From CAYQEC01 sp964569015 (GTDB lineage: Bacteria > Actinomycetota > Acidimicrobiia > Spongiisociales > UBA5794), in the NCBI GenBank assembly GCA_964569015.1, contig CAZMSN010000003.1, positions 1 to 64,000 of the forward strand: 64,000 nucleotides of DNA, given 5' to 3'. Positions 1-8,262 of the stretch are shown here, piece after piece. Every line of letters begins with the position of its first letter. Within the stretch, counting starts at the first letter, position 1. The notes under the pieces were generated by a model. That model was not told the DNA's origin, made no database searches, and saw only the letters and a list, made by a program, of their open reading frames with translations. The position numbers were made by a program, and so were the translations under genes.

Positions 1-2
1 AG

Positions 3-491
3 GTGGAGGTACCGCCGGAGATGGTGCAGGACCCGTGGGGGATCCAGGTGCCGGGCCAAGGCCGGGACGGCTGTCGCACCCCGATGCAGTGGGCGCCGGA
101 ACCCGGGGTCGGCTTCACCACGGCGCAACGAGCCTGGCTTCCCTTCACGCCCGCGGCCGACCGGATCAACGTGGCCGCCGAGCTCGCTGATCCCGGCTCG
201 ATGCTCAACCTCTATCGCAGGCTGCTCGCCCTCCGCACCGCCGAGCCGGCGCTTGAACGGGGCGACTACACGGAGATCCCACATGCCCCAGACGGCGTCT
301 TCGCCTACACACGGCGTGGCGAGGACGCCGCCTTCGCCATCGTGCTCAATTTCACGAGCGAGCCACAGGTCGTCGACCTGGGCATGACCGGGACGGTGGC
401 CTTGTCGACCCACCCCGATCGCGACGGCACTGAGATCGGCGACACGTTCGGGCTACGCCCCAACGAGGGCGTGATCATCCGCCTCAGGTGA
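3..491 (+). CDS. GH13 alpha-glucosidase, C-terminal part (5' end outside window)
   Basis: The reading frame is open to the window edge, so this is the last ~160 residues of a longer protein. The segment running from DPWG through GRDGCRTPMQW to GFTT is the conserved stretch seen after the catalytic barrel in GH13 alpha-glucosidases and oligo-1,6-glucosidases. The rest fits the C-terminal beta domain (FAYTRRGEDAAFAIVLNFT). The family hydrolyses terminal alpha-glucosides in the cytoplasm. The catalytic residues lie outside the window, so substrate cannot be judged. A GH94 phosphorylase gene lies 0.9 kb downstream, consistent with a glycan-use region. Confidence 0.88.
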   Translation: MEVPPEMVQDPWGIQVPGQGRDGCRTPMQWAPEPGVGFTTAQRAWLPFTPAADRINVAAELADPGSMLNLYRRLLALRTAEPALERGDYTEIPHAPDGVFAYTRRGEDAAFAIVLNFTSEPQVVDLGMTGTVALSTHPDRDGTEIGDTFGLRPNEGVIIRLR

Positions 492-895
492 GCAGCGAGA
501 GAAGGCCCGGGAGGACGTGGCGGGGAACTGCGACGTCTCCGCGAGGAAACCGAATTCCGGGATATCGATGGCTACCCAGGATACGGGCCGGTGGGTGTTT
601 CCACCCCCGGGCCTGCATCTGCACTCGGGCTGGGTGCGTCACGGGGTGGAACGGGATTCCACCGGCGGATCGAACGCGATTTGACCGGCGGCCGTTTCCG
701 GCCGCCGGTCAAATGAGCGTCAAGAGGAAGGCTCGGCCGCCTTGCGGCCGGCCCGATCCTGATCCTCCATCTGGTATTCACCGCAGTCGCATTTCGGCAC
801 CGTGCATCCGAGGCCGTCGCGATGCTCCCTACGGGGATGTCCACATCGCGTACACCGTTGCGTCACGGTGTCGACGAGGCGGGTGGTGGCAGTCT
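492..895. other. intergenic region between convergent GH13 and RRM genes
   Basis: About 400 bp with no convincing gene. ORFs on both strands here lack recognisable domains and ribosome-binding sites. The only structure I see is the long perfect inverted repeat at 679-714. Confidence 0.6.
679..714. terminator. 16-bp perfect inverted repeat, probable bidirectional terminator
   Basis: The arms ATTTGACCGGCGGCCG (679-694) and its exact complement (699-714) flank the 4-nt loop TTTC. The repeat sits between two convergent genes, as expected for a two-way terminator. The flanks have only three T or A residues, so it lacks a classical U tract. A protein-binding palindrome is an alternative. Confidence 0.6.
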
Positions 896-1150
896 TCAGC
901 GTGAGCGCTCCTTAGCGACATTCACGGTGAGGTCGCGACCATCGTGGTTGCGGCCGTTGAGTGCCTCGATGGCTGCCTTCGCCTCATCGTCGGAGGACAT
1001 CTCGACAAAGCCGAAGCCACGGGAGCGGCCGGTGTCTCGATCGGTGATGACCTGGGCCTTCTTCACCTCACCGTGTGCGGCGAAGAGCGTCTCAAGGTCG
1101 CCCGAGGTTGTGTTGAACGTGAGGTTTCCCACGTAGAGATTGCTGGACAT
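896..1150 (-). CDS. RRM-domain RNA-binding protein, 84 aa
   Basis: A single RNA-recognition motif fills the protein: RNP2 is LYVGNL near the start and RNP1 is RGFGFVEM in the middle, followed by a basic end (VAKERSR). Start chosen at ATG 1150 because AAGGAG lies six bases upstream; a longer frame exists but has no such site. The size fits the small stand-alone bacterial RRM proteins, which bind single-stranded RNA and are often cold-induced. The gene is divergent from the GH94 gene and has a long leader of about 130 nt from its predicted promoter. Confidence 0.9.
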   Translation of the reverse strand: MSSNLYVGNLTFNTTSGDLETLFAAHGEVKKAQVITDRDTGRSRGFGFVEMSSDDEAKAAIEALNGRNHDGRDLTVNVAKERSR

Positions 1151-1290
1151 GGTGTGCTCCTTCTGAAGCGTCGAACCGTCGGGGCTGACACCCTGCCTGA
1201 TCTGCATAGGGGGCCAACACCAACGGCGTCGACGAGAACCAGCATGTCCTGCGGTAACTCCGCCGGACGGAACATGGAGGCGGAGCGGGC

Positions 1291-1320
1291 GTTGTACGCG
1301 TCAGGCGTACTCTGTGTCAA
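1291..1320 (-). promoter_or_regulatory. predicted promoter of the RRM gene with overlapping inverted repeat
   Basis: On the minus strand TTGACA (1315-1320) is followed after 18 nt by TACAAC (1291-1296). The inverted repeat GTACGC-N5-GCGTAC (1294-1310) overlaps the -10 and spacer, where a repressor would act. The element lies between the divergent RRM and GH94 genes. This is prediction from sequence only. Confidence 0.5.
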
Positions 1321-1392
1321 CCAGTGTAGCGCTTGACGCCGCCTACCGCGATCGTGCATGTCACATCCATGCTCGGCGTTACGATGTCGCCC

Positions 1393-3807
1393 ATGAGATA
1401 CGGACATTTCGACAACGCCGCTCGCGAGTACGTCATCACCGATCCGCAGACCCCCACCAAGTGGATCAACTACATCGGCACCCTCGCCTTCGGTGGGTTC
1501 GTCGACCACACCGGCGGGGCCCTGCTGTGCAAGAGCGACCCCACCTACAACCGCATCACGAAGTACATCCAGCAGATGCCCTCGTCCGACTTCAAGGGCA
1601 CCTCGCTGTACCTGCGCCTCCACGAGGACCCCGGCGACGGCTCCTCCTACCGGGTCTACTCGCCGTTCTACGTACCCACCCTCGACGTGCCCGACCGCTT
1701 CGAGTGCCGGGTCGGGCTCGGCTACTCGAGGATCATCAGCGAGTCCTACGGCATCCGCACCGAGGTCACCATCTTCGTCCCGGTGGGCGACACCCGTGAG
1801 GTGCGCGACATCCACATCACCAACTTGCGCGAAACCGCCGTCGAGGTCGATGCCGTCCCCGTCGTCGAGTACAGCCACCCCGACGCCCTCATGCAGTTCA
1901 CCAACGCCGACTGGGTTCCCCAGACGATGCAGTCACGCGGTCGGCAGGACGGCGACTACATCGTGATGATCCAATACCCGTTCATGCACCGCGACGTCAA
2001 GATCAATTACCTCACGTCGAACCTTCCCGCCTCCTCCTTCGAGACCGATCGCAAGCGTTTCCTGGGAGCCAACGAGTACGGCACCTGGCAGCGTCCGCTC
2101 GCCCTGCTCGACGACGAGCTCACCAGCCGCGACGCCGAACGGGCCGACAACATCAGTGCCCTGCTCCACCACCTCGGCCCGATCGAGCCGGGGGAGACCA
2201 AGCGGCTCATCACCCAGTTCGGACAGGAGGCCAGCCTCGACGCCGCCGCGGAGGGAATCGGCCGCTACCGCGACCCGGCCGCCACCGACACCGCTCTCGC
2301 CGAGATGGCCGAGTTCTGGGTCGACTACCTCGACACCCTCCAGGTACAGACCCCCGATCCGGCCTTCGACAGCATCGTCAACGTCCACAACCCCCACCAG
2401 TGCTTCATCACCCGGCAGTGGTCGCGCTACCTCTCCTACTACCAGCTCGGCCTGGGATCGCGCGGCATTGGCATGCGTGACTCGTCCCAGGACGTGCTGG
2501 CGGTCATCCCGGCTATGCCCGACGAAGCGAGAGAGCTTCTCGCCACCCTGATCAGGTTCCAGAAGATCAACGGCTCGGCCCTGCACCAGTTCAATCCCCT
2601 CACCATGGAGGGGTCCGAAGGGGACTCGGTGGAGATGGAGGACCGCCCCAATTACTACAGCGACGACCATCTGTGGAGCATCCTCGGTATCACGTCCTAC
2701 ATCAAAGAGACCGGCGACTACGCCTTCTTGGACCGCGATGTGCCGTTCTACGAGAAGGACCGTGACGGCAAGCCGATCGAGACCGGGACCGTGCTCGAGC
2801 ACATGCGGCGCGGGGTGGCGTTCACCCGCGGCGACGTCGGCATGCACGGCCTGCCGCTGCTCGGCTTCGCCGACTGGAACGACACCGTCAACCTCCCCAC
2901 CGGGGCCGAGTCCCTGTTCACCGCCCACCTCTACGGGCGGGCGTTGCAGGAGCTGATTGCCCTCCACGAGCACCTCGGCCACGAGAGCGAGGCCGTCCAG
3001 ATGCGCGAGGCATACGAGGAGATGCGGGCCTGTGTGGAGGAGTCCGCCTGGGACGGCGACTGGTACGTGCGGTACTTCGATGAGGTCGGGGTCCCGGTTG
3101 GGTCGAACGAGAACACCTATGGCCAGATCTCGCTCAACGCCCAGACGTGGGCCGTCCTCTCCGGCTTCGCCTCGCCGGAGCGGGCCCGCCGGGCGATGGA
3201 CTCGATGCACGAGAGGCTCAACACACCGTTCGGCCTCAAGGTCTCCACCCCCGGCTTCGACGGCTACGACCCTCACTACGGCGGGGTCACCACGTTCCCG
3301 CCGGGTGCCAAAGAGAACGGCGGCATCTTCCTGCACACCAATCCGTGGGCGATGATCGCGGCGACGCTGCTCGGCGACGGGGACCGCGCCTACGAGTACT
3401 ACGCCCAGATCAACCCGGCCGCCAAGAACGACATCGCCGAGGTGTACGAGATCGAGCCCTACGTCTACGCTCAGAACATCCTCTCCGATGAGCATCCCCA
3501 ATCCGGCCTGGGCCGCAACTCGTGGCTATCGGGCACCGCCTCGTGGTGCTACCAGGCGGCGACCCAGTGGATTCTCGGCATCCGCCCCGCCTACGACGGG
3601 CTCCAGGTGGCGCCGTGCATTCCTTCGGGGTGGGACGGGTTCACGGCGTCGCGGCGCTACCGCGGGGCCACCTACGCCGTCACCGTGAGCAGGGGAGAGG
3701 GGAGCGGCCTCACCGTCGACGGTCGGCCGATCGACGGCGACGTCGTCCCGAGCGCGCCGGCGGGCTCGACGGTGGACGTGCAGGTGACACTTCCGGCCGC
3801 AGGCTGA
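1393..3807 (+). CDS. GH94 disaccharide phosphorylase (cellobiose phosphorylase family)
   Basis: The N-terminus (MRYGHFDNAAREYVIT followed by PWINY-like WINYIG) is the standard opening of GH94 enzymes, so ATG 1393 is preferred over the ATG at 1384 and the longer frame. The product is 804 aa, the usual length. FADWNDTVN carries the general-acid aspartate of the DWND motif, and the C-terminal part has the GKVSTP/PPGAKENGGIF-like active-site loop. Family members cleave beta-linked disaccharides such as cellobiose, laminaribiose or chitobiose with phosphate in the cytoplasm. The LAFGGFVDHTGGAL segment is not that of classic cellobiose phosphorylases as I remember them, so the substrate stays open. 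No strong ribosome-binding site is visible. Confidence 0.88.
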   Translation: MRYGHFDNAAREYVITDPQTPTKWINYIGTLAFGGFVDHTGGALLCKSDPTYNRITKYIQQMPSSDFKGTSLYLRLHEDPGDGSSYRVYSPFYVPTLDVPDRFECRVGLGYSRIISESYGIRTEVTIFVPVGDTREVRDIHITNLRETAVEVDAVPVVEYSHPDALMQFTNADWVPQTMQSRGRQDGDYIVMIQYPFMHRDVKINYLTSNLPASSFETDRKRFLGANEYGTWQRPLALLDDELTSRDAERADNISALLHHLGPIEPGETKRLITQFGQEASLDAAAEGIGRYRDPAATDTALAEMAEFWVDYLDTLQVQTPDPAFDSIVNVHNPHQCFITRQWSRYLSYYQLGLGSRGIGMRDSSQDVLAVIPAMPDEARELLATLIRFQKINGSALHQFNPLTMEGSEGDSVEMEDRPNYYSDDHLWSILGITSYIKETGDYAFLDRDVPFYEKDRDGKPIETGTVLEHMRRGVAFTRGDVGMHGLPLLGFADWNDTVNLPTGAESLFTAHLYGRALQELIALHEHLGHESEAVQMREAYEEMRACVEESAWDGDWYVRYFDEVGVPVGSNENTYGQISLNAQTWAVLSGFASPERARRAMDSMHERLNTPFGLKVSTPGFDGYDPHYGGVTTFPPGAKENGGIFLHTNPWAMIAATLLGDGDRAYEYYAQINPAAKNDIAEVYEIEPYVYAQNILSDEHPQSGLGRNSWLSGTASWCYQAATQWILGIRPAYDGLQVAPCIPSGWDGFTASRRYRGATYAVTVSRGEGSGLTVDGRPIDGDVVPSAPAGSTVDVQVTLPAAG

Positions 3808-3813
3808 CGGCGC

Positions 3814-4992
3814 TCAGCGATTGGTGAGGTGCTCGTTGACCTCGGTCGATGTGGCAGCGGAACTCAACAGCGGGAGACGAAGTTCAAAGGTGGTGTGCTC
3901 GGCGGTGTCGTCGATGCACAGGTCGCCGCCCATCGCCTTGGCCAGGTCACGCGAGATCGCCAGGCCGAGGCCGATCGACCCCGAGGCAGTTCCGCTGTTG
4001 AAGGGCTCGAAGAGTCGATCCCGTGCTTCAAGGGAGATGCCGGGACCGTCGTCGATGACCTGTACGACGAGGTGGTCACCATCGACGCGGGTGCGGAGCA
4101 TTCGACTGTCGCCGCCGTAGCGGCGGGCGTTGCTGACCAGGTTCCTGATGATCTGCCGGATACGGAGCGAATCGCCGACCACGGTGGGCACCGAGGTGAG
4201 ATCGATCTCGTACTCGTGCAGGTCGAGGCTCTCGAGGACCTTAGGCAAGTCCACCGGCTCGTGGAGGACCCGAAGCGCGGAGCGATCCGAGGCGGATTCC
4301 GCCAGGAGATCCTCGAGGATGCCCGAGACGTCCTCCGCTTGCACCGCCATGGTGGCGACCATGTCCCGCCGGCTCTCATCGTCGAACATATCCCAGTCGC
4401 TGTTGAGCAGCCCGGCGAAACCGGCCAGGGCGGTGATCGGGTTACGGAGCTCGTGGCTCACCGATCCGATGAGGCGGGACTGGGCCTCGGCCGCATTGAG
4501 AGCATCTCGCTCGGCGCGGCGAAGGTCCGTTACATCGAGGTCGACGACCACGATGCGCGAATACGGCTTGTGACCCGTTCCGGTTGCAGCCTGCCAGTGG
4601 GAGCGCACGATGACGTCCTTGCCGCTCAGAGTGGGTGCACTGTGCTCTCGCATGACGGCGGTGACCCCCACGAAGGGGGCGCAGATCTGCTGGATCAAGG
4701 ATTCCTTCAGATCGGCGTACTTCGTGAGATCGAGCTTGCGCTCGGCAAACGTCGGCGGCGCCTCGCTCAGAGGATCGCCGTACAGTCGCAGCCAGGCATC
4801 GCTTGCTGCCACCGCCTGGAGCAGCCGTGTGGCCGCCAGCAGAATATCGTTGTCATCTTGGAGGCGCTCGCGCAGCTCACGGGCGTCGACGCCGCGATAG
4901 GTCGCCACCAGCGGCGTGTAGTCCGCTACGAGCATCGGGACCGAAACCGCCGAGACCATCGCCTGGACCTCGGCCATGGTGAACTCCGACAT
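3814..4992 (-). CDS. orphan soluble sensor histidine kinase with PAS-like N-terminus
   Basis: About 392 aa. The first ~155 residues form a PAS-like sensor ending in IVVVDLDVTDLRRAER. It is followed by a HisKA helix pair with H box SHELRNPIT (His ~180), then HATPase_c with N box (NLVSNARRYG, ~285), G1 DDGPGI and G2 IGLGLAIS. No transmembrane segment is seen, so it senses a cytoplasmic cue. No response regulator is adjacent. Start set at ATG 4992 because the upstream ATG at 5001 lies inside the predicted -10 element, leaving an almost leaderless transcript. It is convergent with the GH94 gene (6 bp apart). Confidence 0.9.
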   Translation of the reverse strand: MSEFTMAEVQAMVSAVSVPMLVADYTPLVATYRGVDARELRERLQDDNDILLAATRLLQAVAASDAWLRLYGDPLSEAPPTFAERKLDLTKYADLKESLIQQICAPFVGVTAVMREHSAPTLSGKDVIVRSHWQAATGTGHKPYSRIVVVDLDVTDLRRAERDALNAAEAQSRLIGSVSHELRNPITALAGFAGLLNSDWDMFDDESRRDMVATMAVQAEDVSGILEDLLAESASDRSALRVLHEPVDLPKVLESLDLHEYEIDLTSVPTVVGDSLRIRQIIRNLVSNARRYGGDSRMLRTRVDGDHLVVQVIDDGPGISLEARDRLFEPFNSGTASGSIGLGLAISRDLAKAMGGDLCIDDTAEHTTFELRLPLLSSAATSTEVNEHLTNR

Positions 4993-5000
4993 ACCGGGCA

Positions 5001-5029
5001 TTATCGGCGGGTAGCACCCAATGCTTGAG
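5001..5029 (-). promoter_or_regulatory. sigma-28-like promoter of the histidine kinase gene
   Basis: On the minus strand CTCAA (5025-5029) is followed after 16 nt by GCCGATAA (5001-5008). The same element precedes both pilin genes (51617, 52305), and weaker forms precede the minor-pilin operon (32577) and pilB (46929). The -10 lies 8 bases before the chosen ATG. GCCGATAA is the known -10 consensus of FliA/WhiG-type sigma factors; the assignment here is inference. Confidence 0.65.
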
Positions 5030-5111
5030 ACTGTCCCGCTCTTTCGCGAGATCCGGCAAGCCTGGGGCGATGCGACGGCATGCTCACGCCGCACCCGGGT
5101 TCACTCGACCG

Positions 5112-6440
5112 CTACTTGGCTGTCCAGATCGCCTTGTTGACGACGTTCTCGAGCCGCTCCTGGCCTCCGGAGACCGGCGCCGGGTCGATGTTCTCGGCCT
5201 CGACGCGGCGGGCAAGCTCGGCGAGGCCGACGCCGGCGGTGATGTCCGCGCCGATGCCCGTGTCCCATCCCGCGTAGCGAGAGCTGCGGTTGGCGTCGAG
5301 CGTTCCGTCCTCGATGAGGGCCGCGGCTACCAGCAACGACCGGGCCAGGGTGTCGATGCCGCCGATGTGGCCGTGGAACAAGTCGGACCGGCTCATGCTC
5401 TGGCGCCGCAGTTTGGTGTCGAAGTTGAACCCGCCACTGCTGAACCCGCCGCCCCGGAGAATCTCGACCAAGGCGAGGGACAGCTCCTCGACCGAGTTCG
5501 GGAACTGATCGGTGTCCCACCCGTTCTGAGGATCGCCCCGATTGGCGTCGACGCTGCCGAAGATGCCGTTCGCCATCGCGTACGCCACCTCGTGGTGGAA
5601 GCTGTGTCCCGCCAGCGTGGCGTGATTGGCCTCGATGTTCACCCGGTACTCGTCTGCCAGGTCGTAGTGCTCGAGGAAGCCGTGGACGGTGGCGCAGTCG
5701 TAGTCGTACTGGTGCTTGGTCGGTTCTTGCGGCTTGGGTTCGATGAGCAGCAAGCCTTCGAAACCGATCTCGTGCTTGTACTCGGCGACCATCGTGAGGA
5801 ACCGGGCGAACTGATCGCCCTCGCGGCGGAGGTCGGTGTTGAGGAGTGTCTCGTACCCCTCGCGACCGCCCCAGAGGACGTAGTTGGCGCCGCCGAGACG
5901 GAGAGTGGCATCGAGGGCATGCTTCACCTGCGCCGCGGCGCAGGCGAACACCTCAGGATCCGGGTTGGTGGCGGCGCCGGCGGCGAAACGAGGATGGTGG
6001 AACAGATCAGCAGTGCCCCACAGCACCTTCACCCCGGTCTGCTGCATCTTCGCCTCGGCGTAGCCGACCATCTCCTCGAGGTTGCGCACCGAATCGGCAA
6101 AGGTGTCGCCGGCCGGGGCGATGTCACGGTCGTGAAAGCAGAAGTACGGCACTCCCAGCTTCACGAAGAACTCGAAGGCGGCATCCATCATCTGCTTGGC
6201 TGCCGCCAGGTCCCAGGGGCGCTCCAGCCAGGGCCGATCGAAGGTGGGATGACCGAACACGTCCTGGCCTCTCCACGTGAAGGAATGCCAGTAGCAGACC
6301 GCGACTCGGAGATGGTCCTCCATGCGCTTGCCGAGCACCACACGATCCGGGTCGTACACCTTGTAGGCGAAGGGGTTGTCCGTCTCGGGGCCCTCGTAGC
6401 GAACCGGCTCGCTCACCTCAGTGAAGAACTCACCTGCCAT
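5112..6440 (-). CDS. xylA: xylose isomerase, class II (long) type
   Basis: Converts D-xylose to D-xylulose (and glucose to fructose) in the cytoplasm with two divalent metals. At 442 aa it matches the long class II enzymes of E. coli and Bacillus rather than the ~390 aa class I enzymes typical of Streptomyces. Class II hallmarks include [45 protein letters not shown] and GSVDANRGD with the metal-binding acids. ATG 6440 is preceded by GAGGAGGAA. No xylulokinase or xylose transporter is in the window. It probably shares control with neighbouring sugar genes, but no regulator gene is adjacent. Confidence 0.95.
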   Translation of the reverse strand: MAGEFFTEVSEPVRYEGPETDNPFAYKVYDPDRVVLGKRMEDHLRVAVCYWHSFTWRGQDVFGHPTFDRPWLERPWDLAAAKQMMDAAFEFFVKLGVPYFCFHDRDIAPAGDTFADSVRNLEEMVGYAEAKMQQTGVKVLWGTADLFHHPRFAAGAATNPDPEVFACAAAQVKHALDATLRLGGANYVLWGGREGYETLLNTDLRREGDQFARFLTMVAEYKHEIGFEGLLLIEPKPQEPTKHQYDYDCATVHGFLEHYDLADEYRVNIEANHATLAGHSFHHEVAYAMANGIFGSVDANRGDPQNGWDTDQFPNSVEELSLALVEILRGGGFSSGGFNFDTKLRRQSMSRSDLFHGHIGGIDTLARSLLVAAALIEDGTLDANRSSRYAGWDTGIGADITAGVGLAELARRVEAENIDPAPVSGGQERLENVVNKAIWTAK

Positions 6441-6869
6441 TGCGCTTCCTCCTCAACTCGATGAATCCCTCGATCACTGACATCCGCTCTCGGAAGCCGA
6501 TCGTTCACACATATCACGATACGAGACATCCCGGGATAATGGCGCCGCGGCGTGCGGCTGTGGCGAGGGGGCGGCTCGTCGGGCCGGTCGACGGCACCAC
6601 AGACCATCGCCGTCGCTTTCTCGCCGGAGGGCTGCGACCAGACGCGGGACGGTCGAACCCGTGGGAGCGGTCCATATCCCAGCGCCGCCAGGCCTCGTTT
6701 CACCGATCCGCCCGGAGATGTAAACGGTATCGAAATCGTTTTCGCAACCTACCGGATCACCGCTTCCGCTGTCAATCGGCGGCACGATTGTGGATGTCGG
6801 GTGGGGACGGCCGCAAGGGCGAGATCGCCAGATCCTCGCAAGCCCTCGAGACCGCTGCCGGCCGAGGGA
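6441..6869. other. intergenic region upstream of xylA and downstream of the Flp pilin gene
   Basis: About 430 bp without a convincing gene; the ORFs that cross it have no domain or ribosome-binding site. It should hold the xylA promoter. The most AT-rich part, around 6719-6750, contains a short palindrome (6731-6744). Confidence 0.5.
6731..6744. promoter_or_regulatory. candidate LacI-type operator upstream of xylA
   Basis: CGAAA-N4-TTTCG is a perfect palindrome inside an AT-richer patch about 290 bp before xylA. Its CG-centred A/T arms resemble operators of LacI-family sugar regulators. The distance to xylA is long and no regulator gene is adjacent, so this is tentative. Confidence 0.3.
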
Positions 6870-7064
6870 TCAGCTTGGCATCGAGTCCGCGATGTCGCTG
6901 TACTTGGTAGACAGAACGCTACCGAACGTCATCACGGCGATATAGGCCACCATGGCGATCAAGGTGATCAAGAGGGCGTACTCAACCAGGGTCGCCCCGT
7001 CCTCGCGCCTCAGCAGCTGCTGCATTCTCAGAGCGATTCGTGTTGTCACAGTATTCCTACCCAT
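6870..7064 (-). CDS. Flp/Fap-type (type IVb) pilin, 64 aa
   Basis: A short protein with a basic head, then EDGATLVEYALLITLIAMVAYIAV: the Flp-pilin signature with Glu at +5 after the processing glycine and a single hydrophobic helix, followed by a small polar tail. Flp pilins are cut by a prepilin peptidase and assembled by Tad systems. No tad genes lie nearby, and the prepilin peptidase at 52998 belongs to the separate T4P locus. The gene is divergent from the DivIVA-like gene. Start ATG 7064 has GAAGAGG upstream. Confidence 0.9.
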   Translation of the reverse strand: MGRNTVTTRIALRMQQLLRREDGATLVEYALLITLIAMVAYIAVMTFGSVLSTKYSDIADSMPS

Positions 7065-7097
7065 GGCCTCTTCGTGGGGCCGTGTTGCGGGTCTCTG

Positions 7098-7114
7098 AAC
7101 TACTCTCCGTAGTT
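7098..7114. promoter_or_regulatory. inverted repeat in the Flp pilin upstream region
   Basis: AACTAC-N5-GTAGTT, 34 bp before the Flp pilin start and inside the divergent Flp/DivIVA-like intergenic region. It could be an operator or a leader hairpin; the sequence alone does not decide. Confidence 0.35.
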
Positions 7115-7159
7115 TCGCTTAAATTATGTGCCGAACGTGCCGTATGTCTACGGGTCGGG

Positions 7160-7201
7160 CGACTCATTCGTCGCACCGAGCGACTCAGTGGTCGCACGGA
7201 G
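7160..7201. repeat. tandem pair of 21-bp direct repeats between Flp pilin and DivIVA-like genes
   Basis: Two adjacent copies (7160-7180 and 7181-7201) share 18 of 21 bases. Each copy carries the internal dyad CGAC...GTCG. Two abutting dyads at two-turn spacing in a divergent intergenic region suggest cooperative regulator binding sites. No matching regulator gene is adjacent. Confidence 0.5.
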
Positions 7202-7318
7202 CAGCGGAGCGTTGATTGCCGCCGACGGCGGGACATGTGCTCCGTCATCTGGCAACAGAGAGAGTGAGGCACCGGCGGACCGGGTACCGAAGTGCCTGAA
7301 GCAGCGAGAGGTGAAGTC

Positions 7319-8059
7319 GTGGAGCTGGAACCAGCAGAGATTCGGCAGAAGAGGTTCGAGTTCGTGAAGCGGGGCTACGAACCCGCGACGGTCGAGAAGT
7401 ACCTCGACCAGATCGCGAGTGAGATGGAACGCCGCGACCGCGAGCTCGCGGAAGTGTCGACCACGGTGGAGCGATTCGAGCGCGAGATCGCCGATTCCAG
7501 GGGTTCCGAGGAAGCTCTGCGCCTCACGCTTGTCGCCGCGACTCAGGCCAAGGAGGAGATGCTCACCTCTGCGCGCGCCGAGGCCGACGATTTGGTGGCA
7601 TCCGCTACCGAGCGAGCCAAGGAGTTGCTCCTTGGCTCCGAGCGCGAGGCGAAGAGCACCGTCGCGACGGCCAGGAAACAGGCTGAGGATCTGATGGCCG
7701 CCAGTCAGAAAGAGACCGATGCGATGGCGCGGTCAGCACTGGAGGCCAATGCTGTGCTCCTGGGGCGGCTCGAGGCGCTCAGCAGCGTCGTCGGCGAGAC
7801 CGAGAAGCTGTTGCGGTCGATCGCCGAGGATGCGGTGCCCCAGCTCGAGCAGGCCCGAGGCACGCTGCTGGAGGCGATCACGGAATCCAAGGTGAGTCCG
7901 GAAGAGATCAACGAGCGGCGCAGGGCCGCCGCCGCCTTGGGGGCCGCCGAGCAGGCCGAAGGGGGTAAAGAGGCCGAGCCGGTGGCGGTCGAGGACGACG
8001 AGGACCTCGTCGGCAAGGTCGACCGGCTGCTCGAGGAGCTGCGCGAAGTCAATCCGTGA
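7319..8059 (+). CDS. DivIVA-like coiled-coil protein
   Basis: Residues ~8-35 (IRQKRFEFVKRGYEPATVEKYLD) match the N-terminal membrane-binding motif of DivIVA/Wag31/SepIVA proteins: a ...F..RGY....V..YLD pattern. A long Glu/Ala/Lys-rich coiled coil follows to ~residue 190, then an acidic tail. The family marks curved membrane and organises polar growth or septation in actinobacteria. GTG 7319 is chosen because GAGAGGTG lies five bases upstream; an in-frame GTG at 7292 has no such site. It is not in the usual ftsZ-sepF-divIVA cluster, so it is probably a paralogue rather than the essential DivIVA. Confidence 0.75.
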   Translation: MELEPAEIRQKRFEFVKRGYEPATVEKYLDQIASEMERRDRELAEVSTTVERFEREIADSRGSEEALRLTLVAATQAKEEMLTSARAEADDLVASATERAKELLLGSEREAKSTVATARKQAEDLMAASQKETDAMARSALEANAVLLGRLEALSSVVGETEKLLRSIAEDAVPQLEQARGTLLEAITESKVSPEEINERRRAAAALGAAEQAEGGKEAEPVAVEDDEDLVGKVDRLLEELREVNP

Positions 8060-8262
8060 GCGGGTACATCCTCGCGCCCGACACCAGATGACATTCGGGT
8101 GTCGACGACGTCTGTGGGCGACCGCCCCGCTCCTTCGGTGAATTGAACGTCGTGAGAAGAGCCGGGATCGCTGCACCAGTTGACATGGCACGAGTCCCCT
8201 CCGACACGCGAGGCGAGCTACGCTGCACTTGCCCCCTCGGTCGGTAGGGTGCCGCCAGTTTC

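Noticed and set aside
488..904. Plus-strand ORF after the GH13 gene
   Set aside because: Pro/Arg/Cys-rich translation without a domain; it spans the long inverted repeat and has no ribosome-binding site.
1933..3501. 522-residue minus-strand frame opposite the GH94 gene
   Set aside because: Composition is that of an antisense shadow; no start signal or motif.
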